Shown piece by piece: positions 55,401 to 63,525 of a stretch of DNA of 64,000 nucleotides (positions within the stretch are counted from its first letter, which is position 1; each line of letters opens with the position of its first letter). This DNA comes from Calonectria ilicicola (taxonomy: Eukaryota > Ascomycota > Sordariomycetes > Hypocreales > Nectriaceae). A program made the position numbers and the translations under genes. The stretch spans positions 372,001 to 436,000 of the forward strand of contig CP085826.1 in NCBI GenBank assembly GCA_020809705.1. Direction: 5' to 3'. Under the pieces are notes generated by a model. The model did no database searches, was not told where the DNA came from, and saw only the letters and a program-made list of their open reading frames with translations.

Positions 55401-58258
55401 AGGCTGGTGCTGCATGGGTACCTATGGATCCCACGCATCCAGCTGTCCAACACAAGCAGATCATTGAGCGAACAAAGGCTCAAATCATTGTTACCTCCAA
55501 CACCCACGCCGACACCGTTGCTGACTTGGGACCAAGTGTGGTCAAGTTGTCAGCAAACATGGGCCCTCATATCATGATCCAGTCCAAGGAGTGGAGCGCA
55601 AACCCTCCCAACGTCAACATCAAGCCCTCGCACCCGGCATATCTCATCTTCACTTCGGGTACAACATTTGCTCCAAAGGGTGTTTACATCCAGCATCGCG
55701 CCATCTGCACTAGTCTAAGAGCCATTCGAGAAAAGACCTTGATGACTCGAGACACCAGGCTATTGCAAGCCTCGGCACATGTGTACGATATGTCAGTTGG
55801 TGAAATTTACGGCTCTCTTATCTCCGGTGCCTGTGTCTGTGTTCCTTCAGATTACGATATCTTCAGCAGTCTGAAGGACTTTATCAACACAAAGAAGGTC
55901 AACTGGGCTTACATGACTCCCACACTTGCCCGAACACTTCGACCTAGGGATATTCCATACGTTGAGACCTTGCTCTTGGCTGGCGAGCCTGTCAGCAGCG
56001 ATCTTCTCGACTTGTGGTTCGGAAAGGTGCGGCTGTTCAACGGCTGGGGACCTGCAGAGACTTGTGTTCTCAGCACCATCCACGAGTGGGAGTCTCCCGA
56101 CTCACCACTAACCATTGGACGCCCTGTCGGCAGCTACTGCTGGATCGTGAACCCTGACAACATTAACCAGCTCTCTCCTATCGGATGTGTTGGTGAGATT
56201 GTTGTCCAGGGTCCAACCATTCTTCTGGGATACCTCGCCCACCAAGATGAGGCCAAGACCGGCATCGTCGAGACGCGTCCCAAGTGGGCGCCTCAGATTG
56301 ATTCGCCATACTTTGACCGATTCTACAAGACAGGCGACTTGGCTTTCCAGAACCCCGACGGTACAATCGAGTTTGTCGGCCGAAAAGACACCCAGATCAA
56401 GGTCCGAGGTTTGCGAGTTGAATCCAGCGCCATGGAATCTACCATCAGAGCAGCCATTCCTTACATCAAGGACGTTGTGGTAGAGGTTATCCATGATGGA
56501 TCCTGTGAAGCACTTACTGCATTCGTCGTGTTCGATTCTGGTGAGGAAAAGGATAAGCAAGAGAAGCGCGGTTCAGGATACGATTTGTCCACGTCGATTC
56601 GCCCAGTGGATCCCTTCATTGAGCAATGCGTGGCTGTTCTCGCTCAGCATCTAACTACCACATTGCCCCAGCACATGGTGCCCGACTACTTCTTCCCACT
56701 TGAAAACATGCCACTCACATCTTCAATGAAGATTGACCGATCAAAGTTGCGGGAGCAATCATCAGTGTTGCCAAGAGAGATTGCGCTTACATACGAGACT
56801 ACTCTCTGGGCAGCCCTCTGCACTCCTGCTAACGAGGTCCAGCACCGCCTCCGTGGCTTGTGGGCTGATGTGCTTGAAATCCCGGCAGACACCATTGGTA
56901 TTTATGACAACTTCTACCGCCTTGGTGGAGATGCTGCCAAGTTCCATACACTGGCCCAGCGAATTACTGCGGAACACCATGTTCTGCTAGGCCCTGGCCA
57001 AGTGAATGATGGAAACCTGACCATCAATGGCATTTCTCTACTTGTAAAGGGAGAGGAGCAAGAAGGTGAATCAACACAGCTGTCGCTGTCAGAGGAGATC
57101 TCAAAGTACACTAGCAGTTCCGCATACAAGGACCAGCACTATGGTCTGCTCAAGAACCACCTCACTGAACTACCCCAAGGCGCAACCGTCTTCCTGACCG
57201 GAGCCACGGGATACATTGGCACTGAGCTGCTTAGGCGACTCGTGTGCTTGGACGTGGTTGACAACGTTGTTGTTTTGGTGCGCGCCACATCCCCACAGCG
57301 TGGATTGGAGCGTGTTCGCCAGACAGCGCGCACTGCCATGTGGTGGGATTCGACTGATACTCAGAAGATTGAGGTTTGGACTGGCGATCTTTCGCGATAC
57401 CGCCTGGGACTCGGCAACAAGCAATGGGAGCGCCTTTGCGGCAATTCCAGCCATGGCAATGTTGATGCCATCGTGCACAACGGTGCCGTTGTCAACTGGA
57501 ACGCAGACTACGAAAAGGTTCGCGCGGCAAATGTCGATTCCACTCTGCAGCTTCTGAGTGCTGCAGCGGGCTCTCCGACCAAAGCCAAGTTCGTTTACAT
57601 CTCCAGCGGTATTAGCTCATCTCTCGACGGATCTACCATGGAAGCCAGACGCGAACAGATCTATGGCTACACGCGATCCAAGCTCCTTGCTGAAAACATT
57701 GTCAATAGACACACTGCCGACCTGCCAGTCCAGAACCGCATCTCATCAGTCAACCCAACCTTCATCATTGGCACCGCCGACAAGGGTGTGGCCAACACAG
57801 AAGACCTGGCATGGAGAATTGTAGCGACAGCAGTGGACATGGGAGTTTACCCACAGGAGCCAGAGGACCACAGCATGCGAATCGCCGATGTCAAGACGGT
57901 TGCCTCTGCCATTACCCGCCAGCTCATCACCACAGACCCCATTTCTCCGTTTGTCGATGTCGCTCACCGAATCCCGGTGTCGCTTTTCTGGCGAAGCGTC
58001 AATGCCGAGCTTCCAGAGCCGTGCAGGCCCATGCCTTGGGACGACTGGGTGTCCAAGGCCGTGACGCGTATGGACAAGTATGGAGAGAACCACCCATTGT
58101 GGGCACTACAAAACAGAATAAACCCGCTGGGCTCAGCGCCCTCGCCTGATGAGAAGGCTGTAAAGAAGTCGGGAGCTATGCCTTTGCAGCTGGCTATTCG
58201 ACGAAACGTCAAGTATCTGGTGGATGCAGGATTCATGTCACCTCAGGTACAAGGATGA
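46439..58258 (+). CDS. Three-module NRPS ending in a thioester reductase, A-T-C-A-T-C-A-T-R
   Basis: A single exon of 3939 residues. Residues 1-255 are acidic and low-complexity (EEEDEEEE run, then ATPTAATP repeats). A1 about 262-800; a disordered insert about 806-1265 rich in basic-x-Ser motifs (KRVS, RRPS, KRSS); T1 about 1285-1350 with Ser1318 in LGGDS; C1 about 1375-1810; A2 about 1820-2350 (intact FTSGSTGQPKG at 1977); T2 about 2365-2430; C2 about 2455-2890; A3 about 2905-3430; T3 about 3465-3530; reductase about 3580-3935 (GATGYIG, YTRSK). Unusual residues: A1 core reads NSGRTGSPVG without the Lys; C1 has HQAIYDD (catalytic His to Gln1517); T2 has LGGDD (Asp2402) and T3 LGGDA (Ala3499) at the phosphopantetheine position; C2 has HHSITDA. 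The reductase would release an aldehyde or alcohol. Frame is open throughout, so the gene is probably expressed, but it cannot be a standard tripeptide assembly line. Confidence 0.93.
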   Translation: MTMDPGIHEFHHTLELLLLVDPAVIQARVFNPTLADGDAHWVVAVEADDEEEEDEEEEEPFLDLVNALRERLTLAMKPTKQETWLPKKWFLIDEIPLHGDGAINDDQLRLMLIGRYKGADASDRTVTCLDFSTDPPAVTNIILEGPSETEAVADDVQEDARSESAESDDFFKEYVAKEPIPGEESKEADASSNGTKRESSENDYVVVSPVATPPAVSTPTTATPTAATPAAATPTAAAASAEDLDLKNAMAYNKEAPDIVRSCIHELIETQALQRPDLIAIDAWDGQFTYQQLNAAANRLASHLTNHFNIQLGDLVHVCFEKSVWFFVSILAINKAGAAWVPLEPSHPPQRHQEIVKQTRARLALASAAHASKCAELVTDVVKVTAPLNRRLTQRFGPAPPAPTVIVAPNQPAYAMFNSGRTGSPVGFVMEHSGVCTSQTAIANRLGLTPDVRILQFAPYVFDLCLGEIFAPLITGATLCVPSDEIQMQDLKGFINEKNVTWAFLTPSFARSLKPADIPGLKLLLLTGEAVGHDVFDTWIGHVRLATGWGPAEAGVFSTLHEWKSSSESPLTIGNPVGSFCWIVDPDDAQKLSAAGSPGEMVIQGPTLLREYLGDPEKTEEVTVTDLPSWAPQKDSPHYNRFFKSGDLCVYTKSGAIEFVGRKDTQVKINGLRVELDEIEYHFQEALEDVRHVLVDVFEENGESTLFVYFCFSDDVRMPTGSNFTAESILLPLTPEIRSQIADAAGDLKYVLPSYMVPTVYWPCRFMPSLTATRLDRGGLKRLASSLPRDQYTIKAILEAMKSKPAAIAAQESKPATTPASAPPMTPSTPFSPLTADENVEPAFAQMMTLSAVSKNDKADPATTPREISITPTHPHAEAKKEEEPSEPEAPAERVSTKRVSIARAPVDWMEGGTIASKRISITRGSVDFTNRQSVIGSRRPSVASSSNETIITGRRPSLVRGTNEANPTGRRSSFARANGPPGATQKRVSIVLPTDAKKIEPGAPSKRSSMALPPSDFEKIEEKTEPPVVHQDLGLFNINPFATDDKIEEEEGEPTDPLPEEILFTIASLPEDDKRHTTHSEAEKSGSTATASENAATEREKYRASHRISTVSTISEMTDTELARGPSTISTLSEESSLDSPISPVQEMSTIPEGETSEPFSAPAQNRLTVSAPLNRKSRPPTAVMQEIFTLETIKPKGGNSIDALVEVEADDVAASLPQETPAVRTLSLRKKKTNGNLRERDVSPGAKHVKNDSTSTIPGATDARASMATTTASNVSEREPDPQMEQRIKPIWASVLNIPESSINEEDSFLSLGGDSMAVIEFIARAHDAGITITGKDFFEDPRLTAVAAGAVDGKQVVEPTEPFDLLPEKNKKKILKAVVDQCKLKNPQDIQDVYPCTGLQETLMALTLKNPGSYIRKFVFKLPDDVFTALFRGVWEKTVKLCDNLRTRIIAFAGTTYQATIGGSPTWERTTGLDLAAFMTSFKDITMEHGSQLCRYAVITEKAGNRYFVLAMHQAIYDDWSLNMVFETFHSLTHGRKIPPMVPYSSFIESNLKVDIEDVKDYWMEQLDGAQQSLFLKNDLATHSEQASQHLTVDIQFPDIKKLPFTKATIIRAAWALVLARYCDSDDVCFGATVLGRYAPIPGMNRLPGPASATVPVRVRLDQEESVAEFLEKVQKQTVEMMGYEQFGLRNIAMLSSDARDACNFSTLLVVQPIEPKQIADEEGSLLLPIDAATFTPEPVKTASSYPLTLEAKTYKDHTELAFSFNPALLSKGQLEAMASHLKYAIEQLVAADDTELGEVSLMSPWDMEKIIEWNKDKVTEVRSVCIYDMIAHHAHQSPERDALVSREGKLTYQELDEKSTNLAKHLVGLGLKPEMIVPTCFEKSIWAIVAQLAIMKAGGAFLPLDPNHPISRRRQLIGEVGAPFVVVSLVTAESFTADDRIVLVSPSTSSNIPGKRTDFMTKSTPKNAAYVFFTSGSTGQPKGVVVEQVALCSSIIGHGTAYGFGPDSRVLQFSNYVFDGSIAQSFTPLAFGGTVCVPSDEERLGDIAKFINDMEVNFCDLTPSFARTLNPADVPKVKTLVLAGEAPSKDNLETWFDHVKLINAYGPTEAAVCCTLHKYESKNDSPTTIGRSLNAKCWIVDTKDHTRLVPVGCVGELVVQGPTLARGYLNDPMQTQDCFVDDVNLAPELSNGDPSVFYKTGDLAKYNFDGSIEYVGRMDTQVKIRGQRIELAEVEYQISCCQNIYQTVVDVDESERGTSLVAYFTLADGENYPEPTDKSEVTAENVFLPLTADTEDQIQSMVDHLNSVLPSYMVPTVFIPCKFLPSLASFKLDRVALRAIMSSMDYESLSKYAGIDGKKHPVKTPMEAVSQNVWAEILNRRPESIGRTDSFTALGGDDVSAVQVVSRLSYMGLTVSVQDVFANHRLSVFADKIVGSIKEELPPIPPFSLLTDVNSEVLKVTIRDQCELKLEDEIQDAYPCTNFQEGLLLLAQKQPRSHIFKHVYNVPENVDATKFKAAWNRVLELCTNLRTRIVLHKGRPMQAVIKDEPLWEEPAENTYLTSFIEDKNNSMEVTYGSRLCRYALVTETPQDRYFVVYIHHSITDAESNSLMLELLRNVYADATVSKPQLFSTFINYTTQIDRDASVSYWKKQLEGTERANFLKTISPTDDTIPITQVVKTPIQIPKLADPSITMTSILRSTWAIILSRFNNTDDVCFGTTVSGRHAPVAGIDSIIGPTSAMVPIRLKLNQQQNVEALLEDVQNQAFEMVGYEHFGLKNISLISPQTRDACDFSSLLLVHPAQQSTRPETEAGTVLIQVNSEEDENNQHEYFANPLVVTCVLYDDEIELQLTYHVDAIGGDQIQSLAQQFEHIFNQICTQPESQLDTISVASQWDVETAIAWNDHEVEVVESLIHHLIEDRAEMHPEAPAIAAWDGNMTYEQLNSAANKFSNLLVNAHNVKPGQFVPVCFEKSVWYTVAILAINKAGAAWVPMDPTHPAVQHKQIIERTKAQIIVTSNTHADTVADLGPSVVKLSANMGPHIMIQSKEWSANPPNVNIKPSHPAYLIFTSGTTFAPKGVYIQHRAICTSLRAIREKTLMTRDTRLLQASAHVYDMSVGEIYGSLISGACVCVPSDYDIFSSLKDFINTKKVNWAYMTPTLARTLRPRDIPYVETLLLAGEPVSSDLLDLWFGKVRLFNGWGPAETCVLSTIHEWESPDSPLTIGRPVGSYCWIVNPDNINQLSPIGCVGEIVVQGPTILLGYLAHQDEAKTGIVETRPKWAPQIDSPYFDRFYKTGDLAFQNPDGTIEFVGRKDTQIKVRGLRVESSAMESTIRAAIPYIKDVVVEVIHDGSCEALTAFVVFDSGEEKDKQEKRGSGYDLSTSIRPVDPFIEQCVAVLAQHLTTTLPQHMVPDYFFPLENMPLTSSMKIDRSKLREQSSVLPREIALTYETTLWAALCTPANEVQHRLRGLWADVLEIPADTIGIYDNFYRLGGDAAKFHTLAQRITAEHHVLLGPGQVNDGNLTINGISLLVKGEEQEGESTQLSLSEEISKYTSSSAYKDQHYGLLKNHLTELPQGATVFLTGATGYIGTELLRRLVCLDVVDNVVVLVRATSPQRGLERVRQTARTAMWWDSTDTQKIEVWTGDLSRYRLGLGNKQWERLCGNSSHGNVDAIVHNGAVVNWNADYEKVRAANVDSTLQLLSAAAGSPTKAKFVYISSGISSSLDGSTMEARREQIYGYTRSKLLAENIVNRHTADLPVQNRISSVNPTFIIGTADKGVANTEDLAWRIVATAVDMGVYPQEPEDHSMRIADVKTVASAITRQLITTDPISPFVDVAHRIPVSLFWRSVNAELPEPCRPMPWDDWVSKAVTRMDKYGENHPLWALQNRINPLGSAPSPDEKAVKKSGAMPLQLAIRRNVKYLVDAGFMSPQVQG

Positions 58259-58561
58259 GTGGGGGAGAGAGAATATTCATGAGATTTAAATTACTGTTTT
58301 TTGCTTTTTATTTCTGGAAAATTATTCATCATCAAGCGTGTACAAATTTTTAGCCTTATAGACTGTTCAATTTATAATAGATCGACTTCTTTCACAGTAT
58401 AATCCCGGGTGCCATGGATGTGAAGAGTGACGGAGTGTGATGCAGTGTGACCAAGTAAGACAGACGGGCAGAATCGGAGGGGCCGATGGGGCGGCTTTCA
58501 CCAACAAATCCATTCCGTATTCATAGTGTCATCTTGGCAACCCCCTACCATAACAAAAACA
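58259..58561. other. NRPS 3' flank and tRNA upstream region
   Basis: About 300 bp, T-rich after the NRPS stop. No gene seen. Confidence 0.4.
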
Positions 58562-58634
58562 GCCCCCGTGGCCTAATGGTTAAGGCGTGAGACTTCTAAT
58601 CTCAAGACTGCGGGTTCGAGTCCCGCCGGGGGTT
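58562..58634 (+). tRNA. tRNA-Arg (anticodon TCT)
   Basis: 73 nt folding into a complete cloverleaf: acceptor GCCCCCG/CGGGGGT (first pair G-U), D stem GCC/GGC, anticodon stem TGAGA/TCTCA with loop CTTCTAA (anticodon TCT), T stem GCGGG/CCCGC with loop TTCGAGT, discriminator T. No intron. It sits about 300 bp after the NRPS. Confidence 0.93.
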
Positions 58635-59398
58635 AACAACTGCATCCTCTCTTTTTGCCTCCTATCCTAAATGCACCGGGTTTTTATGTTCGCATTCTCA
58701 ATGGTCAATGTCTTGCCTTTTTGGGTGGACCTCCTTGCTCAAACGGAATGACAACGTAGGTACTTCTTTTTTTTCGGACTGAGCTTGGTCTCTCTCTAGG
58801 GTAGGTAAAATCGCCCCACCTGGGCATCGCTTTCTTCCATTTCATATGTTCCTTTTAGCAATTAATATGTTGGGGTTCTTGGAGAAGCGGTTATTAAAAT
58901 AACTTGTAGTGGTTCCTTCAAAGAAGAACCTGTTTTGCTCATATAGGAAGAAAAGGTGCCGCAACATCGTGTGATCGTCATTTTGAGACAACGCATCTTA
59001 AGGATCTGTGTCGAAATAATCCATCATCTTCCCGATAACCAAGGCCACGAAAATTCTCTTAAAATAGATTCGCTTGCCTCTATCTATACTATTTCATTCG
59101 TCAACACCTCTTGATTATGCATATTTAAAAATCCTTCTGCTTACTGCTTCGTCCATGATTTGCCATCTGATCTTTCGCGGAATGATCCGCTGCTGGGTCA
59201 TTGCGGAGGAGGCGAAGTGGGCCTGGTCGCGATGGATTCATGCTCCACCTTTCTTACTCACCCTTTGCAGGCTTAGTCGATGATGTGGGGATGCACTAAT
59301 TTAGCCCATTTCTCACCCTTGAACACTCCGACGCTTTGTCCATCAATGCGAATGATGCTGGTTATTTAGCGAAGTGGCCACTACAAGAGACGATTATA
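58635..59398. other. Intergenic between tRNA and permease 3' end
   Basis: About 760 bp; no coding feature supported. Confidence 0.4.
58652..58656 (+). terminator. RNA polymerase III poly-T terminator
   Basis: TTTTT run 18 bases downstream of the tRNA end, the usual pol III stop. Confidence 0.6.
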
Positions 59399-61377
59399 CT
59401 AATACCACACCCTCTCCCACATCCGTTTCCAGAATCCAAGCTTCTTCAGACGCTCTTCAAATGACCCAAATGGTGCCTCTTCCCAGATCTTGCATTCTTC
59501 GTCAACTTCGGCCTTGCCGCTCACAAGATCGGCCTCGGATGGGTTTACAAAACTTGTCCTTTTGACCACTTTCCAGAGAACAAACATGAATGGTCCAAAT
59601 GCGAATCCAAAATAGCTTGTCACCCAGCCCTGGACATCAAATGGAACAAAAGTGTCGAATCCAAGTGTCAGGAGTAGCACGCATCCGATAGTTATCGCCG
59701 AGTACGCGAAATAGGGCATGAAAGGTGCTTGGTATGGAAGCGATGAGTCGGGAATCACTCCTGGCTGGGCTTTCCGAGCACGTCGCCAACCTAGATAAGT
59801 CCACAACATGCACACATACGTGATGATGATGCCTGCAGTGGTAAGACCAACAAACTGTACACTATCAGTAATTAAACCTAGTGCCTCGGATGCACTCTAC
59901 TCACCCAGTCAAACACGGTCGACGAAGAGTTGGAACAGACGAGAAAGGTAGCACAGGAAAGCAACGAAACCACAATGACGCAATAAATAGGCACCCCGGA
60001 CTTTGTGCATTTCAGTAAAAATTTGGGAGCTTGGCCGTCTGTGATTTGGTTAACATGCGATGCTCCGTCGGATAGACTTCGAAAAAAGGTAACCACAAAC
60101 CTCGAGCAAGACCGTATAGCGTACGCGACGACGAGTACACATACGCATTGCCACAAGACCAACCAGAGAGCAATATCAAGAGGTTGATCAGATCAGGCAA
60201 TCCATGGATTCCCAAGTTTTCAATGCCAATTACCCACGGTGACGCCGCCGATCCAGATTTGCCATCGGCAATAGCGCCAAGCAGTCGGGGATCCCGACTT
60301 GAACAAATGATGCCCACTGCGAAAACCCCAATGACGTAAAATCCCAAGAGACGATATAATATCAATTTTGCAACTCTTGGGATTGTCTTCCTTGGGTCCT
60401 GAATTTCTGCAGCGGCAAGGGCGATGAAATCTGGCCCACCGATGCAAAAACTCGAGTAGACAACAACCGCCCTGAGATGATTAGCTGCCATTTCATTTTT
60501 TGTGGAAATTAAACTGTGAAGAGGCTAATTACCAGAATCCCAGGAACCGCCCAGTTGCACCTCCTGTATAGTACTCGTGCATGTAGTTTCCATTTCCCCA
60601 GTGACGAAATCCGTATGCGTCGTGTTTAGGGTTGCCGCCACACATTGTGACAAATGTAATCATGATCAGACCCACGATCAAAATGATTTTAGTCGATGCC
60701 ATGATGAACTCGGATTCACCGTAGTACTTTACTGCAACCATGTTGAGCGTGAAGCAGACGACCAGTGCTAAGGCGACCCATACGCCTGGATTGATTGTCG
60801 AGTTCCCTTTCAAACATTCGATATTAGTTTTGGACAATTGCACCAATAAAATCCCTTCGATTGACGAGATACAAGATGGATTCGGGTCGCAAGACAAAGA
60901 TAGTGATAGAAAAAACATACAATATTGTGCAACGGTAGCTACGGCACTATACTCGACGCACACGAGCATGACTCCAGCATAAAAGTACGTCCATCCCATT
61001 GCGAAACCTAGAGCTGGATCGACGAAGCGGGTCGCTAGTTCAAACACACTGCCACGGATAGGAAGGTAGGCACACATCTCAGCGACAGCAAGGGTGCAAG
61101 GCCAAATGAAACAAACACTCCAAAAGAGAAATCCCAAGAAGACGGAAAGGGGACCGGACTTGGCCAATCTGCCGCCAATTCCCACAAACAAGGCGGTACC
61201 AATGTTACCTCCGATAATCATTAATTGCACATGGCGCGGGGCGAGACCGCGCTTGGTTTCGCGAATCTCGTGATACTCTGGGCCAATTGAGGCAGCGCGG
61301 ACTGAGTGATCATCGGCATTGGAGGGGCCAGCAATTGCGCCCCCCTTGGAAACATCGAATTCCCCAGATGAACCCAT
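59399..61377 (-). CDS. Amino-acid permease (APC superfamily, YAT type)
   Basis: Five exons: 61377-60921, 60806-60533, 60471-60101, 60038-59905 and 59854-59399, giving 563 residues. The first intron (60807-60920, 114 nt) is in frame; removing it restores AQYWNSTINPGVWVALALVV. The N-terminal signature RGLAPRHVQLMIIGGNIGTALFVG and about twelve hydrophobic helices are typical of fungal plasma-membrane amino-acid transporters of the yeast family. FCIGGPDFIALAAAEIQDPRKTIPR marks helix 6 and the following loop. The C-terminal tail (about 60 residues) is charged and cytoplasmic. Substrate cannot be told from sequence. Transcribed toward the NRPS; it could supply precursors but may simply be a neighbour. 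Confidence 0.93.
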
Positions 61378-62055
61378 GGCGACTCACTATGAGAAATCTT
61401 GCTGCAAAAGGAAGAACAAGAGATTTATCGGGGTGCACTATCGTGGGCTTTGCTGAGCTTTATCCGTTTACCCGGCCGGTCTAGTGTCTAGCATGGGCGC
61501 TCTCAGCAATCGGCAGTTCCGATAAGTTGCCCTGTTTGTCGGTGTCGGGATGCAGCTGATAGTGATAAGACAAGAATGCGTGATTCGCTATTGGTGGCCA
61601 TGAACGCGCTGGTATCAACCGTATCCCGGCCGGAGCCTGTTTTGAATCCGATGCTGCGTAATCCTTGCCTGCCTCTGATTTGATTGCATTGCGATTGTCG
61701 AGGAGGTCTTCATCTAGATTTATTTGCTGGCTTGAGATGATTTTTTTTCTTCGTCGAAGGATGCAGTTTCTTTGTGGTGATTTACTATCGACGGCATTGA
61801 AACATGTATCATTATCGCGCCCGAGAATAAAAACACCAACCGTTGCTCTCAAGATAAGACATAGTCGTATGTGATGTGGGGCCACGCCACTTCCGGCAAC
61901 TCTTTCCCATCTAGGAGCTTGCTGACGGTTCACAATTGATACGCTGCGAGGTACAAGGAAGTTAAATTCGAATGAGCTTGAATTGCGTTTAACCCCCCCC
62001 CAAAAAGCATCAAAGATATGCTAGTTTGGCTAGTGTGATTACTTCCAACTTCGGT
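61378..62055. other. Permease promoter and flank
   Basis: About 680 bp. Includes a run of ten C at about 61990-62000. A 150-codon minus-strand frame at 61481-61933 has no recognisable features and overlaps the permease promoter. Confidence 0.4.
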
Positions 62056-62791
62056 CTACAGGCCGAGGATATCCAGCCACTCCTTGCGTGATTGTTGAGA
62101 ATCTTCCACAAGCACATGAATAAGATCCTTGACGAATTCTTTGTTCGCTTCGGGGTCCGCGGAGCCGTCGAAAACAAGGGGCCCAGGGTGACTTTGAATC
62201 AGAGCCTTAATATCCTTGATGTCCTTCTTTTTCTTTTCCTCCTTCTATCTCTCCAACGCGGAAAATAATTTCATTGCAATTAAGTCATCGCGCGATGTAA
62301 AAGGAAGTTCGTCTTAGGCAAGTGCGGCAAGCATCTTCGATCGGGGTTCGATGCCAGTCTGTCTACTGTTAGGAACCTCCGCGGAGACGGCACGAATGAC
62401 ATACAACGCGGCGACCAATGAGATTAACAGAGGTGATGAGCTTCGTGTCCGGGCAGCGGTAAGTAACTCCGTTGATGACCTCTGAGTTGACCGTGAATGA
62501 TCGATCGGCTTTGTGGAGCTCACGTTTAAGAGACTTGGGGACCAAAAGACCTCCAACGAAGAGGTCTACATCCTGTCGCATCAAGGGTTAGCGCAATCCT
62601 AGAGAGAGCATCGTACATGATCCGCCAAGGCTTACTTGCGTGGTACGGTCATCCATGAGGCGGGAGACTGCGAGACCGCCGACAACAGAGACACGGCATT
62701 GGTCTGCTTGCGACGAAAAGATGACTTTAGTCAAGGCGATAGTGGCGCGCGCTGCGGCATAGAGACGAGGATCAATGTGTGAAGTGGTCAT
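62056..62791 (-). pseudogene. Nucleotidyltransferase-like gene with two nonsense codons
   Basis: Three exons can be traced: 62791-62636, 62572-62405 and 62358-62056, with 63-nt and 46-nt introns, for about 209 codons. The start VSVVGGLAVSRLMDDRTTQ joined to DVDLFVGG resembles the GG...DxD core of a nucleotidyltransferase-fold protein. The last exon is interrupted by TAA (62314-62316) and TAG (62245-62247). Each could come from a CAA or CAG Gln codon by C-to-T change, the type of change RIP makes. Downstream sequence stays protein-like (DDLIAMKLFSALE, then a Lys-rich helix and DLIHVLVEDSQQS). Family function in fungi is unclear. Moderately sure of the fold, sure of the interruptions. Confidence 0.6.
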
Positions 62792-63018
62792 GGCCGATGA
62801 TGCGTCCAAATCGACGATGGCGGATGATGTATCTAGACGGCGGCAGAGGATAATGCTTGAGTTAGACGTTCTAGCATCATGTTTGTCTTTTAGAAGTCTT
62901 TTGGGGCATGATTCTTTCCCAAGGTCACTTATGTGGCGATGTTTGGGAAAGCGCTCCTTCCTCCCATGGCCGTGGGTACATGGTGGACTCCGCCACTATC
63001 GATGAGGTTGTTATGAGT
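62792..63018. other. Upstream flank of the nucleotidyltransferase-like pseudogene
   Basis: Short region holding its former promoter; nothing else supported. Confidence 0.3.
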
Positions 63019-63525
63019 AGGGGACGCCATGGCGGCCTTGGGGAATTGCAATCAAAACCAAAATATGAGTGTAAAGAAAAGAAGGATGAATGAAGTGGAG
63101 AGAAAGGAAAGTTGAAAGCAAGACGGGTAGCAGTTTATATAACTGATTGGTGATGATTCACTGCTAACCATGCTGGGATTGGTCGGGCATGGGGTTCCAT
63201 GGCGGCATCTGGGAATTGCAATCAGAACCAAACCACGAGTGTAAAGAAGAGAAGAATGAATGAAGGAAAGAGAAATAAAAGTTGAAATCAAGGCGGGTGA
63301 CGGTTTATATAACCGATTGGTGATGATTCACTGCTAACAAAACCGGATTAGTTGGGTGTAGGGTTCCATGGTGGCATCTGGGAATTGCAATTAAACCTAA
63401 AAGATAGGCGTAAATGAAAAAAGTAGGAATTGGAGAAATGGAGTAATGATAGAAGAAAGAGAAAAAATCTAAGACTAGGCCAGGTTTACATAAACACTTG
63501 GCTGAATGATCCAGTGCCATGAGAT
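63019..63525. repeat. Tandem repeat, about three copies of a ~170-bp unit
   Basis: Units begin near 63021, 63190 and 63359. Shared blocks are CCATGGCGGC..GGGAATTGCAAT, GAGTGTAAAGAA(A/G)AGAA, GTTTATATAAC(C/T)GATTGG and TGATGATTCACTGCTAAC. Copies 1 and 2 are close; copy 3 is more diverged, and a fragment (CTGGGAATTGTAAT) recurs near 63566. Each unit includes a TATATAA box. No coding frame is conserved between copies. Confidence 0.8.
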
